Assembly: GCF_040786285.1 (NCBI RefSeq)
Contig: NZ_JBFMKQ010000004.1
Location: forward strand, 62,001 to 126,000
Direction of reading: 5' to 3'
Source: Aquimarina sp040786285
Lineage (GTDB): Bacteria; Bacteroidota; Bacteroidia; Flavobacteriales; Flavobacteriaceae
DNA length: 64,000 nt
Shown: positions 1 to 8,202 of the stretch, in pieces
How positions within the stretch are numbered: position 1 is the first letter of the stretch
Layout of the letters: every line of letters begins with the position of its first letter
Program-made: the position numbers and the translations under genes
Notes under the pieces: model-generated
Databases searched by the model: none
Told to the model about the DNA's origin: nothing
The model's input: the letters and a program-made list of their open reading frames with translations, nothing else

Positions 1-415
1 TATTGATAAAGGACAACTAGTACCCGATGAAGTAACCATTAATATGCTTAATGCCGAAGTGGATAAAAATCCTGATGCTCAAGGTTTTATTTTTGATGGA
101 TTTCCGAGAACCGAAGCACAAGCAGATTCATTAGCCGAATTATTATCTTCTAAAGGAACAGAAGTTAGTGCTATGGTAGCTCTAGAAGTAGATGATGAAG
201 TATTGGTACAACGATTACTAGAAAGAGGAAAAACATCTGGAAGACCTGATGATGCAGACGAAGGAGTAATACGTAACCGTATTAAAGTATATTATAACGA
301 AACGGCAATTTTGAAAAACTATTACCAAAAACAAAATAAGTATTTTGGTGTAGACGGAGTAGGAGGAATTGATGAAATTACAGAACGTTTAAGTGAAGTA
401 ATAAACAAATTATAG
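1..415 (+). CDS. adk: Adenylate kinase, 3' part (start lies outside the window)
   Basis: Adenylate kinase converts ATP and AMP into two ADP in the cytoplasm. The reading frame is open from base 2, so the N-terminus with the P-loop lies before the window; 137 codons and the stop remain. The visible part contains the GFPRT motif with its AMP/ATP-contacting arginine, and a short LID segment (RGKTSGRPDD) followed by the conserved RNRIKVY arginine region. The short LID has no zinc cysteines. In Bacteroidota adk is commonly next to obg, as here, instead of inside the ribosomal cluster after secY. A terminator follows immediately. Confidence 0.95.
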   Translation, partial: IDKGQLVPDEVTINMLNAEVDKNPDAQGFIFDGFPRTEAQADSLAELLSSKGTEVSAMVALEVDDEVLVQRLLERGKTSGRPDDADEGVIRNRIKVYYNETAILKNYYQKQNKYFGVDGVGGIDEITERLSEVINKL

Positions 416-423
416 AGTATTAG

Positions 424-445
424 CCCAGCAAATGCTGGGTTTTTC
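424..445 (+). terminator. Intrinsic terminator after adk
   Basis: The arms CCCAGCA (424-430) and TGCTGGG (433-439) pair perfectly and are followed by a T-rich tract, nine bases after the adk stop codon. This would separate adk from obg. Confidence 0.8.
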
Positions 446-466
446 TAATTAGAATTATAATAATAA

Positions 467-490
467 GGTCCTAGCCTTTGCCAGGATGAC
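467..490. repeat. REP-like imperfect palindrome upstream of obg
   Basis: A short imperfect dyad (CCTaGC / GCcAGG around a CTTT core) sits between the adk terminator and obg. It resembles the short dispersed intergenic palindromes seen in many Flavobacteriia. Only one copy is in the window, so calling it a repeat rests on memory of the type. Confidence 0.3.
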
Positions 491-502
491 AGAAAGTGAA
501 TT

Positions 503-1501
503 ATGACAGAAGGAAATTTTGTAGACTATGTAAAATTACATATAACTTCCGGAAACGGAGGTAAGGGATCTGTACATTTACATCGAGAGAAGTATATTAC
601 CAAAGGAGGCCCTGATGGAGGAGATGGTGGACGTGGAGGTCATATTATTTTAAAAGGTAATTCTAATATGTGGACACTTCACCACCTTAAGTTTAAACGT
701 CATTTAAGAGCAGAACACGGTGGGCATGGTAGTAAGAGTAGAAGTACCGGGGCCGATGGGGCAGATATTTATGTTGATGTACCTTTAGGAACGGTAATAC
801 GAGATACAGAAACTCAAAATATCATTCATGAGATTACTGAAGATGGGCAAGAATATATTGCTGCCGAAGGAGGAATGGGAGGTCGAGGAAATTGGCATTT
901 TAAGAGCCCAACAAACCAAACACCTCGTTATGCTCAACCTGGTATCGAAGGTCAAGAACATGATATTACTCTAGAGCTTAAAATACTAGCAGATGTTGGC
1001 TTGGTAGGGTTTCCAAATGCAGGAAAATCTACGTTATTATCTGTTATTACATCTGCAAAACCTAAGATTGCAGATTATGAATTTACCACATTAAAACCAA
1101 ATTTAGGGATTGTAGAGTACCGTGATTTCCAAACGTTTGTAATGGCTGATATACCGGGTATTATCGAAGGAGCAGCAGAAGGCAAGGGTATTGGTCATCG
1201 GTTTTTACGACATATCGAACGTAATTCGACATTACTGTTTTTGGTTCCTGCAGATGCACCTGACATCAACGAACAATATGAAATTTTGTTGGATGAATTA
1301 CGCCGTTATAATCCTGATCTTTTAGATAAAGAACGACTGATTGCAATCTCCAAATGTGATATGCTTGATGATGAGCTACAAGAAGAATTAAAAATCGAAT
1401 TAGATCAGCAACTTAATGTGCCTTACTTATTTATTTCATCTGTTGCTCAGCAAGGATTACAAGAGTTAAAAGATAAACTTTGGGGAATGCTAAACGCATA
1501 A
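503..1501 (+). CDS. obg: GTPase Obg/CgtA, ribosome assembly factor
   Basis: Obg is a slow GTPase that binds the large ribosomal subunit precursor and links ribosome assembly to growth state. The first ~158 residues are the glycine-rich Obg fold (GNGGKGSVHLHREK, GGDGGRGGH). The G domain follows: G1 GFPNAGKS at ~169-176, switch region FTTLKPNLG, G3 DIPG, G4 SKCD and a C-terminal SSV G5. At 332 residues it lacks the C-terminal OCT domain of Firmicutes Obg, which is normal for Bacteroidota. The ATG at 503 begins the conserved FVDYVKLHI start. It is likely transcribed from its own promoter after the adk terminator. Confidence 0.97.
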   Translation: MTEGNFVDYVKLHITSGNGGKGSVHLHREKYITKGGPDGGDGGRGGHIILKGNSNMWTLHHLKFKRHLRAEHGGHGSKSRSTGADGADIYVDVPLGTVIRDTETQNIIHEITEDGQEYIAAEGGMGGRGNWHFKSPTNQTPRYAQPGIEGQEHDITLELKILADVGLVGFPNAGKSTLLSVITSAKPKIADYEFTTLKPNLGIVEYRDFQTFVMADIPGIIEGAAEGKGIGHRFLRHIERNSTLLFLVPADAPDINEQYEILLDELRRYNPDLLDKERLIAISKCDMLDDELQEELKIELDQQLNVPYLFISSVAQQGLQELKDKLWGMLNA

Positions 1502-1512
1502 TCATTAATTGA

Positions 1513-1833
1513 TTATACAGAGTATCCTTGTTTTAATAACCCTTCACCGGCTTCGGGATGTCTTTTTAGGTATACGGCCACAAAAGGACATAACGGAACC
1601 AATTGATATTTTTTTTCACGAACATACTCTAAAGTCTTTTTAATAATAGCACTACCCAGCCCTTTGCCTTCTAATGACTTTGGGACTTCGGTATGTGTTA
1701 AGTATATAGAATTTCCTTTGGCGAGAATATATTCTATAAACGCGATTTCATTTTCAACATGAAATTCAAAACGTTTTTTAGGGCTCTCTGTATTATTGAT
1801 TAGAGATAATTGTGACCAGTCTTTTTTTTCCAT
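1513..1833 (-). CDS. Small GNAT-fold N-acetyltransferase (YjdJ type)
   Basis: A 106-residue protein matching the short YjdJ/COG2388 branch of the GNAT superfamily. These proteins are a minimal acetyl-CoA-binding fold whose substrates are mostly unknown. The acetyl-CoA pyrophosphate loop is visible as GKGLGSAII, preceded by the THTEVPKSLEG strand and turn and followed by the LVPLCPFVAVYLKRHPE segment typical of this branch. It converges with obg, ending 11 bp after the obg stop codon. No operon partner is evident. The fold is certain enough; the substrate is unknown. Confidence 0.85.
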   Translation of the reverse strand: MEKKDWSQLSLINNTESPKKRFEFHVENEIAFIEYILAKGNSIYLTHTEVPKSLEGKGLGSAIIKKTLEYVREKKYQLVPLCPFVAVYLKRHPEAGEGLLKQGYSV

Positions 1834-1988
1834 AATAGCAACGATTGAAGTACTAAATTTAAAATTTTTAAGAGCAATAATTACTTAAGGTAAGGTTAAA
1901 GTTCGGTCATTGTAATTATCCAATTAATGTAAGTTCGATATTAAATTTGTTTATATCCTTAGATTTAATATCGAACTCAGGTTGATTA

Positions 1989-2414
1989 TTATCTATTATC
2001 AAATAAAATATCAATCTCAAGATATTTCTCTTTCATTAAGCTAAGACCAAATGCAGCTGCTGCTGCCGAGAATACAGAGTAATCTAGCGGAGCTTTAATA
2101 CCTATGGTAAATGTCATTGTTAATGCAAAAATTAGCAATAGATAACCACTTAATTTGGCAACTAATGATGTTTTAAAACCAATAAGCAACAACAAAGCTA
2201 AAATAACTTCAGTAAGTGTTGCTATACTACCGAGTACATTGACAAAATTATCGGGAGCCCAGGGGTTGAGTATTTTTGTGTATTCTAAAAAGTTATCCCA
2301 GTTTCCCCAGGCAGAGTTTTCTTTTGGCCAAAACCCAAATCGATCTCCTACAGCAGATAAAAATCCAAAGGCAATGCTTACTCTTAAAAAGAGTTTTATG
2401 TATACGATTTTCAT
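1989..2414 (-). CDS. DoxX family integral membrane protein
   Basis: A 141-residue protein with four predicted transmembrane helices and the DoxX-family pattern of an N-terminal FLRVSIAFGFLSAVGDRFGFW segment and a charged loop before helix 2 (ATLTEVILALLLLIGF). DoxX-type proteins are often found with redox or thiol-stress genes, and their biochemical role is poorly defined. It starts only 6 bp after the stop of the AhpD-like gene, so the two form one transcription unit on the minus strand, probably with the Crp-type regulator upstream. Confidence 0.85.
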   Translation of the reverse strand: MKIVYIKLFLRVSIAFGFLSAVGDRFGFWPKENSAWGNWDNFLEYTKILNPWAPDNFVNVLGSIATLTEVILALLLLIGFKTSLVAKLSGYLLLIFALTMTFTIGIKAPLDYSVFSAAAAAFGLSLMKEKYLEIDILFDNR

Positions 2415-2420
2415 ATGCTT

Positions 2421-2873
2421 TTAGTTTTGAGATGGTACAGGGGCTAATAATGTTGCTCTTCCTATCCTGTTCCAGACATTGATACAACATATTGCCATGA
2501 TAATATCTGATACTTTTTCTTTGCCAAAAAGTGTAATGGCATCTTCGTATAATTCCTGGTGTAATCCATCTTCAGAAATATGAGTTATCTGCTCGGTCAT
2601 TTCGAGAATAATGTGCTCTTCTTTAGTAAAAAAAGGAGATTCTCTCCATGCAAGTAATGCATGTATACGGTATTGCTTCTCTCCCTGTTCTATAGCTTCT
2701 TTAATATGAGATTGTATACAATACGCACAACCGTTGATTTGCGAAGCTCTAATCTGAATAAGTGAAAATTCTGTAGTTGTTAATGAACTCTTTTTAATGG
2801 TGTTATAAAGTTCAAATATGGGTTTGTAGGCATTAGGATTAATTTCATTAATATTGATTCTTTCTGTATGCAT
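2421..2873 (-). CDS. Carboxymuconolactone decarboxylase / AhpD-like alkylhydroperoxidase
   Basis: A 150-residue all-helical protein of the CMD/AhpD family. The redox-active CxxCxxxH motif is intact: Cys49-Ala-Tyr-Cys52 and His56, in the sequence CAYCIQSH. In AhpD this cysteine pair reduces peroxides, with the nearby histidine and a glutamate relaying protons. The distal sequence EHIILEMTEQITHI follows the family pattern. It is co-directional with DoxX (6 bp gap) and lies 75 bp downstream of a Crp-type regulator, so a peroxide or electrophile response role is a reasonable inference. Confidence 0.88.
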   Translation of the reverse strand: MHTERININEINPNAYKPIFELYNTIKKSSLTTTEFSLIQIRASQINGCAYCIQSHIKEAIEQGEKQYRIHALLAWRESPFFTKEEHIILEMTEQITHISEDGLHQELYEDAITLFGKEKVSDIIMAICCINVWNRIGRATLLAPVPSQN

Positions 2874-2948
2874 GTCTTTATTTTTAATTGTTTAAGACAA
2901 AATTCTACATTAAGAATAATTAAAAAATTAATCTAGATTAAGAAATGT

Positions 2949-3524
2949 TTATAGCTTCTTTTTTCTTCTAATTTTACTTAGAAATTCTGGAGTGAATCCT
3001 AAATAAGAAGCTAGCATGTATTGAGGTACGCGCTGTACAAAATCCGGGTTATATTCACAAAAAACGGTATAAAGTTCTTCTCCCGATAAATTATACATGA
3101 ATTGAATTCTACGCTGGTCTGCTATTCTAACTTTTTCCAGGATAATTCTGAAGTATCGATTTAATTCTAAAGACTCTTTTAAAATGTTATCCAGTTTTTG
3201 CTTACTTATTTTTAATACCTGCGAATCTTCTGCTGCTTGAATATTTAGTTCTGAAGGGGTTTGATTGATAAAACTATCAAAATTAGTAAGCCACCAATCC
3301 TCAATTCCAAAATTAACGACCTTTTCTACCCCTTTCTTATTGATAAAAAAAGACCGGAAACATCCTGTAAGAATGAAATATTGAAACTTACAGTATTGTC
3401 TTTCTTTTAAGATATATTGTTTGTTTTCAATGTTTTCAAATTCCATTAAATTCAAAAAAGATTGAAGTTCGCCCTCGGGTGGAGCTACAAATTTTAGGAT
3501 ATGATCTTTAAGTTGCTCGGTCAT
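2949..3524 (-). CDS. Crp/Fnr family transcriptional regulator
   Basis: A 191-residue regulator with an N-terminal cyclic-nucleotide-binding-like beta roll (residues ~20-120; KERQYCKFQYFILTGCFRSF, then the GVEKVVNFG strand) and a C-terminal helix-turn-helix ending QYMLASYLGFTPEFLSKIRRK. The beta roll lacks an evident cAMP-type phosphate-binding cassette, and no cysteine cluster for FeS is seen, so the effector is unknown. This short form is very common in Bacteroidota. It lies 75 bp upstream of the AhpD-like and DoxX genes and probably controls them. Confidence 0.88.
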   Translation of the reverse strand: MTEQLKDHILKFVAPPEGELQSFLNLMEFENIENKQYILKERQYCKFQYFILTGCFRSFFINKKGVEKVVNFGIEDWWLTNFDSFINQTPSELNIQAAEDSQVLKISKQKLDNILKESLELNRYFRIILEKVRIADQRRIQFMYNLSGEELYTVFCEYNPDFVQRVPQYMLASYLGFTPEFLSKIRRKKKL

Positions 3525-3569
3525 TTTTCTGTAGAAATCTAATCAGACATAAGGAGTAATTTTTTGAAG

Positions 3570-4616
3570 TTATTTTCCTTTTTTCAAAATTAAAAATTCA
3601 TCATCCATCACATTACCCGTTAAAATTAAATCTCCGAACGCGGTTGCAGAACTAGAACCAGACATCATTTCACCATCGTTAACATAAATTTTCTCAACCG
3701 AGTACTCATTTTTTTCACGATAGGTTACTTTAATTACTTCTGAAGGTGCGGTGTTTTCTTTTCCTTGCGCATATGCTTTAAATCGTAATAAATTTGGATG
3801 TGCGCCACTCCAAAGATGGCCTTCGTTATCAATTTCGATATTATCTACTCCTGTACCACAAGGGATGTCCTCTATAAAATCTAGTAATCCGTCTTTGTTT
3901 CTAGAGTATACTTTAATTTCAAACCCTCGAGGCGATGCAACGTAAAGCAGGTTACGTTTAGGGTCAAAATTGATTCCGTTAGCATAGGCAATTCCATCAG
4001 CAACTTCAATAAATTTTTCACCATCAAAATACACAACATTAGATACCGAGAGTCCTCCATATTCTTCAAAAAATTTCCCTATTCCTTTAGTGTATCCATG
4101 ATCGTTAGTAACATAAAATCGATTTTCATCAATTAGTACAATGTCATTTGGGCTTTTTAAGGAAGGATCTGTAATGGTTCTCTTATGAATAAGGTTCCCA
4201 TTATATAGAGAAAAAACTTCTATAGAATGACCTTCTAGAGTATGATTAATAGCCATTATTGTATATGTGCTATCCTTTTTTATCATTGAAATGCCATGAG
4301 GAGCAAATGGTTTTTTTAAGGAAGCGGTAAGATTTGTAATATCGAAATTACCACTTTTTAATTCCAAAATGTATAACCCTCCTTGTTCTTCTTTTTTTGG
4401 AGGGTACACCAATCTATGGGTAGATGAAACTATGGCAAAACTGTCAACATAACTAATAGTGATATCCTCAGCACCGGGAAGCGCTACTTTTTTAACAACT
4501 TTACCGTCAAATTGGTTTTCAACAGTTCTAAAAAATCCAGTAGAAACCAGAGTATGGGTAATAAAAGAAAGGACTAGAACTAAAATAATTAAGGTAATTC
4601 TTTTTGTAACTCGCAT
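3570..4616 (-). CDS. Paraoxonase/arylesterase-like six-bladed propeller, membrane anchored
   Basis: A 348-residue protein with an N-terminal hydrophobic helix (residues ~7-27) followed by a beta-propeller resembling mammalian paraoxonase. The best landmarks are the calcium-site segment PNDIVLIDENRFYVTNDHGY, the strand GISMIKKDSTYTIMAINH, and the C-terminal DNIEIDNEGHLWSGAHPN. PON-like enzymes hydrolyse lactones and aryl esters using two calcium ions. The anchor suggests a periplasmic or surface location. It ends 45 bp before the Crp-type regulator, on the same strand. Substrate is not predictable; SMP-30/gluconolactonase is the alternative family. Confidence 0.8.
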   Translation of the reverse strand: MRVTKRITLIILVLVLSFITHTLVSTGFFRTVENQFDGKVVKKVALPGAEDITISYVDSFAIVSSTHRLVYPPKKEEQGGLYILELKSGNFDITNLTASLKKPFAPHGISMIKKDSTYTIMAINHTLEGHSIEVFSLYNGNLIHKRTITDPSLKSPNDIVLIDENRFYVTNDHGYTKGIGKFFEEYGGLSVSNVVYFDGEKFIEVADGIAYANGINFDPKRNLLYVASPRGFEIKVYSRNKDGLLDFIEDIPCGTGVDNIEIDNEGHLWSGAHPNLLRFKAYAQGKENTAPSEVIKVTYREKNEYSVEKIYVNDGEMMSGSSSATAFGDLILTGNVMDDEFLILKKGK

Positions 4617-4828
4617 GAATGATTTTTTGGTAGATGATAAACAAGGATATAAAACTCGTATTACTTCGTAGACTAAGATACCAAATTATATAAGAATTAA
4701 TAGTGCATATTCTTTTTAAACGCTAGCTTAATTTTAAGACTTCATTAACATTAATTTAACCCAAACTTACCAAAGAAAAAAGAGTATACGACGTTAAAGA
4801 AATCTAAAGACTAAAAAATTCTACCAAA

Positions 4829-5440
4829 ATGAAAATTAATAATGTTTTTACCGTTTTAGCCTTATCTGGATTATTGTTAACTACTGCATGTAACAACAGC
4901 GAAAAGTATATTGTTACTAAAGATGAAAATGGAAAATTAATAGCGCAAAAGATACCTGCTAATGGAGTGGTAGAGGAGGTTGAGGAAAAGGTTCCAACCA
5001 TAGCCGAATTTATATCAGTTGATAAAGGATTTTCTACATTTACTAATGCGCTTAAAGCTACAGAACTATACCATACTTTAGACGAAGAAGGTATCTACAC
5101 TATATTTGCTCCTATTAATTCTGCTTTTGAGAGTTTACCAAAAGGATTACAAGAAAAACAGTTAAAGCCAGAAGATAAAGAACAGCTTATTGATATTTTA
5201 AAATATCACATCATTCCTAGTAAAATTACAAAACAAGATATTATTGTGGCCATTAATGACGGAAGAGGAAGTATACCTTTAAGAACTTTAGGAGGAAACC
5301 TACTTACAGCTTCTTTAAAAGGCGGTAGCATATTTTTGATTGATGAAATGGGCAATGGAGGTCGATTAATTACTACAGATGTCGAGGCCTCTAATGGATT
5401 TATTAACACCATTGATAATGTAATGATGCCGAAGAAGTGA
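4829..5440 (+). CDS. Fasciclin (FAS1) domain lipoprotein
   Basis: A 203-residue lipoprotein: signal sequence with lipobox LTTAC (Cys21), then a short charged linker, then one FAS1 domain from ~55 to the end. The H1 motif is visible as YTIFAPINSAFESLP and the H2 region as GRLITTDVEASNGFINTIDNVMMP. FAS1 domains mediate adhesion or extracellular matrix contacts. It is the only plus-strand gene in this stretch, stands alone and is followed directly by an intrinsic terminator. Confidence 0.92.
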   Translation: MKINNVFTVLALSGLLLTTACNNSEKYIVTKDENGKLIAQKIPANGVVEEVEEKVPTIAEFISVDKGFSTFTNALKATELYHTLDEEGIYTIFAPINSAFESLPKGLQEKQLKPEDKEQLIDILKYHIIPSKITKQDIIVAINDGRGSIPLRTLGGNLLTASLKGGSIFLIDEMGNGGRLITTDVEASNGFINTIDNVMMPKK

Positions 5441-5461
5441 GAAGAAGTTACATATATACTC

Positions 5462-5496
5462 AAGTCGAAAGCCTTAATAGTTTTCGACTTTTTTCA
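5462..5496 (+). terminator. Convergent intrinsic terminator after the fasciclin gene
   Basis: Arms AAGTCGAAA (5462-5470) and TTTCGACTT (5482-5490) pair perfectly, followed by a T run. The 11-base loop contains the stop codon of the oppositely directed DUF2459 gene (its CDS ends at 5474), so the two convergent genes share this structure. Confidence 0.85.
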
Positions 5497-6157
5497 ATTT
5501 GGAGAAGTTATTTTTGTGCATATTAAGCAGCCCAAAATCAAATGGTGTCCATAAACAAGCTTTTATATCACTTTCTTTGAGAGCGGTATTTACCCATGTA
5601 TTACAGGTATTAAAACCTGTATAGTTTCCTATAGCTTCATAAAAATCATCGTTTTTGTAATACCCTAAGCCAGGGAGTAATATTTTTTTACCATCATTAT
5701 CTAATCTAAATGTATTATCGATATATGTATTAATATTATCGAGCTGAACTTTGCTAATCTTTACTTCTACCCAGTCCTTCTGAATCTTTTCATATCTTGT
5801 TACGTGAAGTAAAGTTGAGCTATTAACACATAATGCTCGAAATCCATTAATAAATGTTAGGTCTGCCCATGTAAGGGTTTCTACATAGAAGTTTTTGTCA
5901 CCCCATCCAAACGAGAAAAACCGGGCTTCATTATTATATATTTGTCCATCCAGTATGGTAGTTTTTAAATCATTTTTATGAGTAATAATTTCTAGATGAA
6001 CACCATTAGAACTTAAGTAAATACTATGTTTTTTCTCTGCATAATCGTTATTTTTATTTACAGGGATGTATGTTAGAATCAAAGATATAATGAGGTATAC
6101 AACTGGGATCGCCAAAATGATTGCTGTATATTTTAGTATTTTCTTTGTTTTCCTCAT
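5474..6157 (-). CDS. DUF2459 / TIGR02117 family protein
   Basis: A 227-residue protein with one N-terminal membrane helix (residues ~10-33) and an extracytoplasmic domain of the DUF2459 family. Visible conserved parts are the strand-loop NGVHLEIITHKND with a histidine, the FSFGWGDKNFYVET segment, and GFNTCNTWVNTAL with a conserved cysteine. The family has no established function; the conserved His and Cys could hint at a hydrolase-like site, which is inference. The stop codon lies inside the loop of the convergent terminator. Confidence 0.85.
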   Translation of the reverse strand: MRKTKKILKYTAIILAIPVVYLIISLILTYIPVNKNNDYAEKKHSIYLSSNGVHLEIITHKNDLKTTILDGQIYNNEARFFSFGWGDKNFYVETLTWADLTFINGFRALCVNSSTLLHVTRYEKIQKDWVEVKISKVQLDNINTYIDNTFRLDNDGKKILLPGLGYYKNDDFYEAIGNYTGFNTCNTWVNTALKESDIKACLWTPFDFGLLNMHKNNFSKLKKVENY

Positions 6158-6240
6158 AACCTGGTTTGATACTACTATGCTAAATGTAACAAAAAGTATT
6201 TGTTTTTACTGATTATTCAGACCTGTGAGGTTTAAAATAT

Positions 6241-6274
6241 AAAAGCTGTACTACAATTATATAGTACAGCTTTT
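6241..6274 (-). terminator. Bidirectional intrinsic terminator
   Basis: A perfect 13-bp stem (6241-6253 with 6262-6274; arm AAAAGCTGTACTA) with an 8-base loop, flanked by A/T runs on both sides. It lies 60-100 bp downstream of the stop of the minus-strand beta-barrel gene ending at 6338 and most likely terminates it. Confidence 0.7.
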
Positions 6275-6337
6275 GTTTATTTATATTATCCATATTCATA
6301 GATGATCAACCAATCATACATGCTATAGTATGATCAT

Positions 6338-6880
6338 TTATTTTAATACCCACCCCAAAGTGATGTCACCTATGGGGGTTATTTCACTTTGGATATCGCT
6401 AAATGCATATGCTATTCCTATATCAAAAGCTAGATTAAAACGTTTCCAAAATGTACGCTGAAGCCCATATACAGGGCCAACATGAGCGTAGTAAGCGTCG
6501 TCAGGAGGGGTATCGCCGATAATTGGATCGGTATGAATATACTTAGCTAATATTCCCACAAAATTAGCAGAATTGTTCAACGTGTTTTTCCCTTTTCTTG
6601 TACGCCTTTTAAAGTTATAATAATATCGGTAGTATGCATCTGCGTTTAGATAAAGTCCCCATCTTGTTTTACCTGTTAATCCATTTTCTATAGCCCAAAG
6701 TTCTGTTCCCAATTGTAAAGCCAGGCTAGTGTTTTTGGTTAACCTCATTTCGTACTCTATACTAGGAGTAATCAAAAGATTGAATTTGAATTGATGATTT
6801 TCTACACCAGAAATACTGTCTTGAGCGTAGTTGAAAATTGAACTTAGTAAAAACGTAATTAAAATCACTTTTTTAATCAT
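6338..6880 (-). CDS. Secreted outer-membrane beta-barrel-like protein, unknown function
   Basis: The chosen start (6880) gives 180 residues beginning MIKKVILITFLLSS, a normal signal peptide ending NYAQ; the frame is open to an earlier ATG at 6916, which would put 12 polar residues ahead of the signal. The mature part alternates polar and aromatic residues (FKFNLLITPSIEYEMRL, LYLNADAYYRYYYNFKRR) and ends in a strand, as expected for a small beta barrel in the outer membrane. No enzyme motif is seen. It stands alone with its own terminator. Confidence 0.7.
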   Translation of the reverse strand: MIKKVILITFLLSSIFNYAQDSISGVENHQFKFNLLITPSIEYEMRLTKNTSLALQLGTELWAIENGLTGKTRWGLYLNADAYYRYYYNFKRRTRKGKNTLNNSANFVGILAKYIHTDPIIGDTPPDDAYYAHVGPVYGLQRTFWKRFNLAFDIGIAYAFSDIQSEITPIGDITLGWVLK

Positions 6881-6983
6881 ATCATTTATTTGTTTAGTGT
6901 TCATATAAAACACCATTACGAGGTGTTTATTTTATCTAAATACTATTAATACTATTTTATATGTCGATGGCGCATTAAACTTT

Positions 6984-7026
6984 TTAAAAGAAAAAGACCC
7001 CACAGGTTTATCAAGCCTGTGAGGTC
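6984..7026 (-). terminator. Intrinsic terminator behind the macroglobulin fragment
   Basis: Read on the minus strand, an 11-bp stem with one G-T pair (7016-7026 with 6996-7006; arm GACCTCACAGG) is followed by TTTTTCTTTT. It sits just behind the stop codon of the duplicated alpha-2-macroglobulin 3' end. The full-length gene at 11671 has no comparable structure behind it. Confidence 0.75.
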
Positions 7027-7028
7027 AA

Positions 7029-7470
7029 GGTGCTTATTTTACTTGTACTCGTATTCCTTCAGAATGACTAGAAAACTCAGGAGCATACATACTTTGTATG
7101 GTAGTTATCCCATTAGAGAAATCTCCTTTATTATTAACACGAAGATCATATTCAAAAACATAAACTCCTTTTGGTAAATAGTCAAAGAAAAAGTTTGTCG
7201 ACGCATCTTTAGTACTTTCATAATACCCTAAACCATCTTGCCATTTGTATTGTGATAATACATTAATTGGTTCTGGTCCAGCAGCACGCATATCTTTCAT
7301 ATGTACAAACTCCATAGCACGATCGGATCTTAATTCGATATGTACTCTTACCAAGTCACCAAGTTGTACATCGGTTTTTTCTGTAATTTCTTTGATTTCT
7401 TCACCAGTATCAGTGTTCTTTTTTTAGGAATAATTTTTTCTTAAGCGATAAGGGTGTAATCTTATCTTTT
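7029..7470. repeat. Direct repeat, copy 1 of the alpha-2-macroglobulin 3' end
   Basis: About 400 bp of nearly identical sequence recur at 11665-12115 in the same orientation, 4.6 kb away. Similarity starts just outside the stop codon (gtgcttattttac here against gtgacttactttac there), is almost perfect across ~7090-7340, and becomes loose between ~7430 and 7470, where short matches such as AGATAAGATTAC against AGATAAAATCAC remain. Confidence 0.9.
7034..7470 (-). pseudogene. Frameshifted C-terminal fragment of an alpha-2-macroglobulin gene
   Basis: This encodes the last ~140 residues of the macroglobulin family protein at 11671-17757. The final 106 residues differ at only about six positions (for example P for L in RAAGPEPIN, and a GIRVQVK end against GVRVSVK). 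Upstream, a T run of seven (7419-7425) replaces the run of six in the intact gene (12056-12061). This extra base shifts the frame and puts a stop in the macroglobulin frame. Beyond it the shifted frame still reads TPLSLKKKLFLKK, matching TPLKLKKKLFVKK. No promoter or plausible ATG precedes it, so it is a remnant. It keeps a good terminator. Confidence 0.88.
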
Positions 7471-7533
7471 CTATAAGCCTATCTGTATTGGTAACGAGTG
7501 AAACGCTATCATCAGCTTATGGTACTTTCTAAT

Positions 7534-8166
7534 TTAAAAATTATTCTTCTTTACCAGATATACTAAACATTCTGCTATTGCCAGATTTGGTATCCAACAG
7601 AGCCATGCCACAGTTCTGTAAGCATCCAGAAATTCTGTACCCCAAATTTGCAGACCAGCTAACCACAGGCGTAGTGTAATAGCGGCAAATGTCAGCGAAT
7701 AACACCTAATCATCCAGAACCGATGTTTTAGGATTTTCTTCTTTCTAATATTGGTATAGCCAAAATATCCACTAAGAATCCAAAATATGGCTAGTGTTGC
7801 AAATCCAACTTTTGAGATAGGACCTCCATAAGCTAGTGTCGACATATACAAGCCACTAATTCCGCCAAATAAAACACCAAATAGATAAATTCGACCAAGC
7901 CACCTATGTACATTTATGTATTTATGTGTGACTGTTTTTGGTAAGAATAAAAAAGGGCCAATAACAACAGCTATCATCGCACAAGCAACATGTGTTATAA
8001 TCCCTGTTGTATGGGCAATATAAATCAACTTCTGTTGTGGAAAATAGAACTCTGAATTTAAGGCTAGATAAGGACTAGCTATAAGGAACATTAGTATGGC
8101 CAGGAATGTCATTACACCCCAGCTTACTTTTTTTATTACATTTTTAATTGTGTTTATCGCTATCAT
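7534..8166 (-). CDS. DUF2306 integral membrane protein
   Basis: A 210-residue protein with six to seven predicted membrane helices and the DUF2306 pattern: HTTGIITHVACAMIAVVIGPF, a THKYINVHRWLGRIYL loop with two histidines, and HRFWMIRCYSLTFAAITLR near the C-terminus. The histidines in helices resemble haem- or quinone-associated membrane proteins, but the family is uncharacterised. It is the last gene of the five-gene module flanked by the macroglobulin repeats, following the histidine-kinase-like fragment by 36 bp on the same strand. Confidence 0.85.
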   Translation of the reverse strand: MIAINTIKNVIKKVSWGVMTFLAILMFLIASPYLALNSEFYFPQQKLIYIAHTTGIITHVACAMIAVVIGPFLFLPKTVTHKYINVHRWLGRIYLFGVLFGGISGLYMSTLAYGGPISKVGFATLAIFWILSGYFGYTNIRKKKILKHRFWMIRCYSLTFAAITLRLWLAGLQIWGTEFLDAYRTVAWLCWIPNLAIAECLVYLVKKNNF

Positions 8167-8202
8167 TTTTTTGAATGGTCTTGATGGTGATTAATCAATT
8201 TT

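Noticed and set aside
7034..7354. The macroglobulin fragment read as an independent 106-residue gene
   Set aside because: It would need a TTG start inside a conserved domain, has no promoter, and the upstream homologous sequence is frameshifted. It is a gene remnant.
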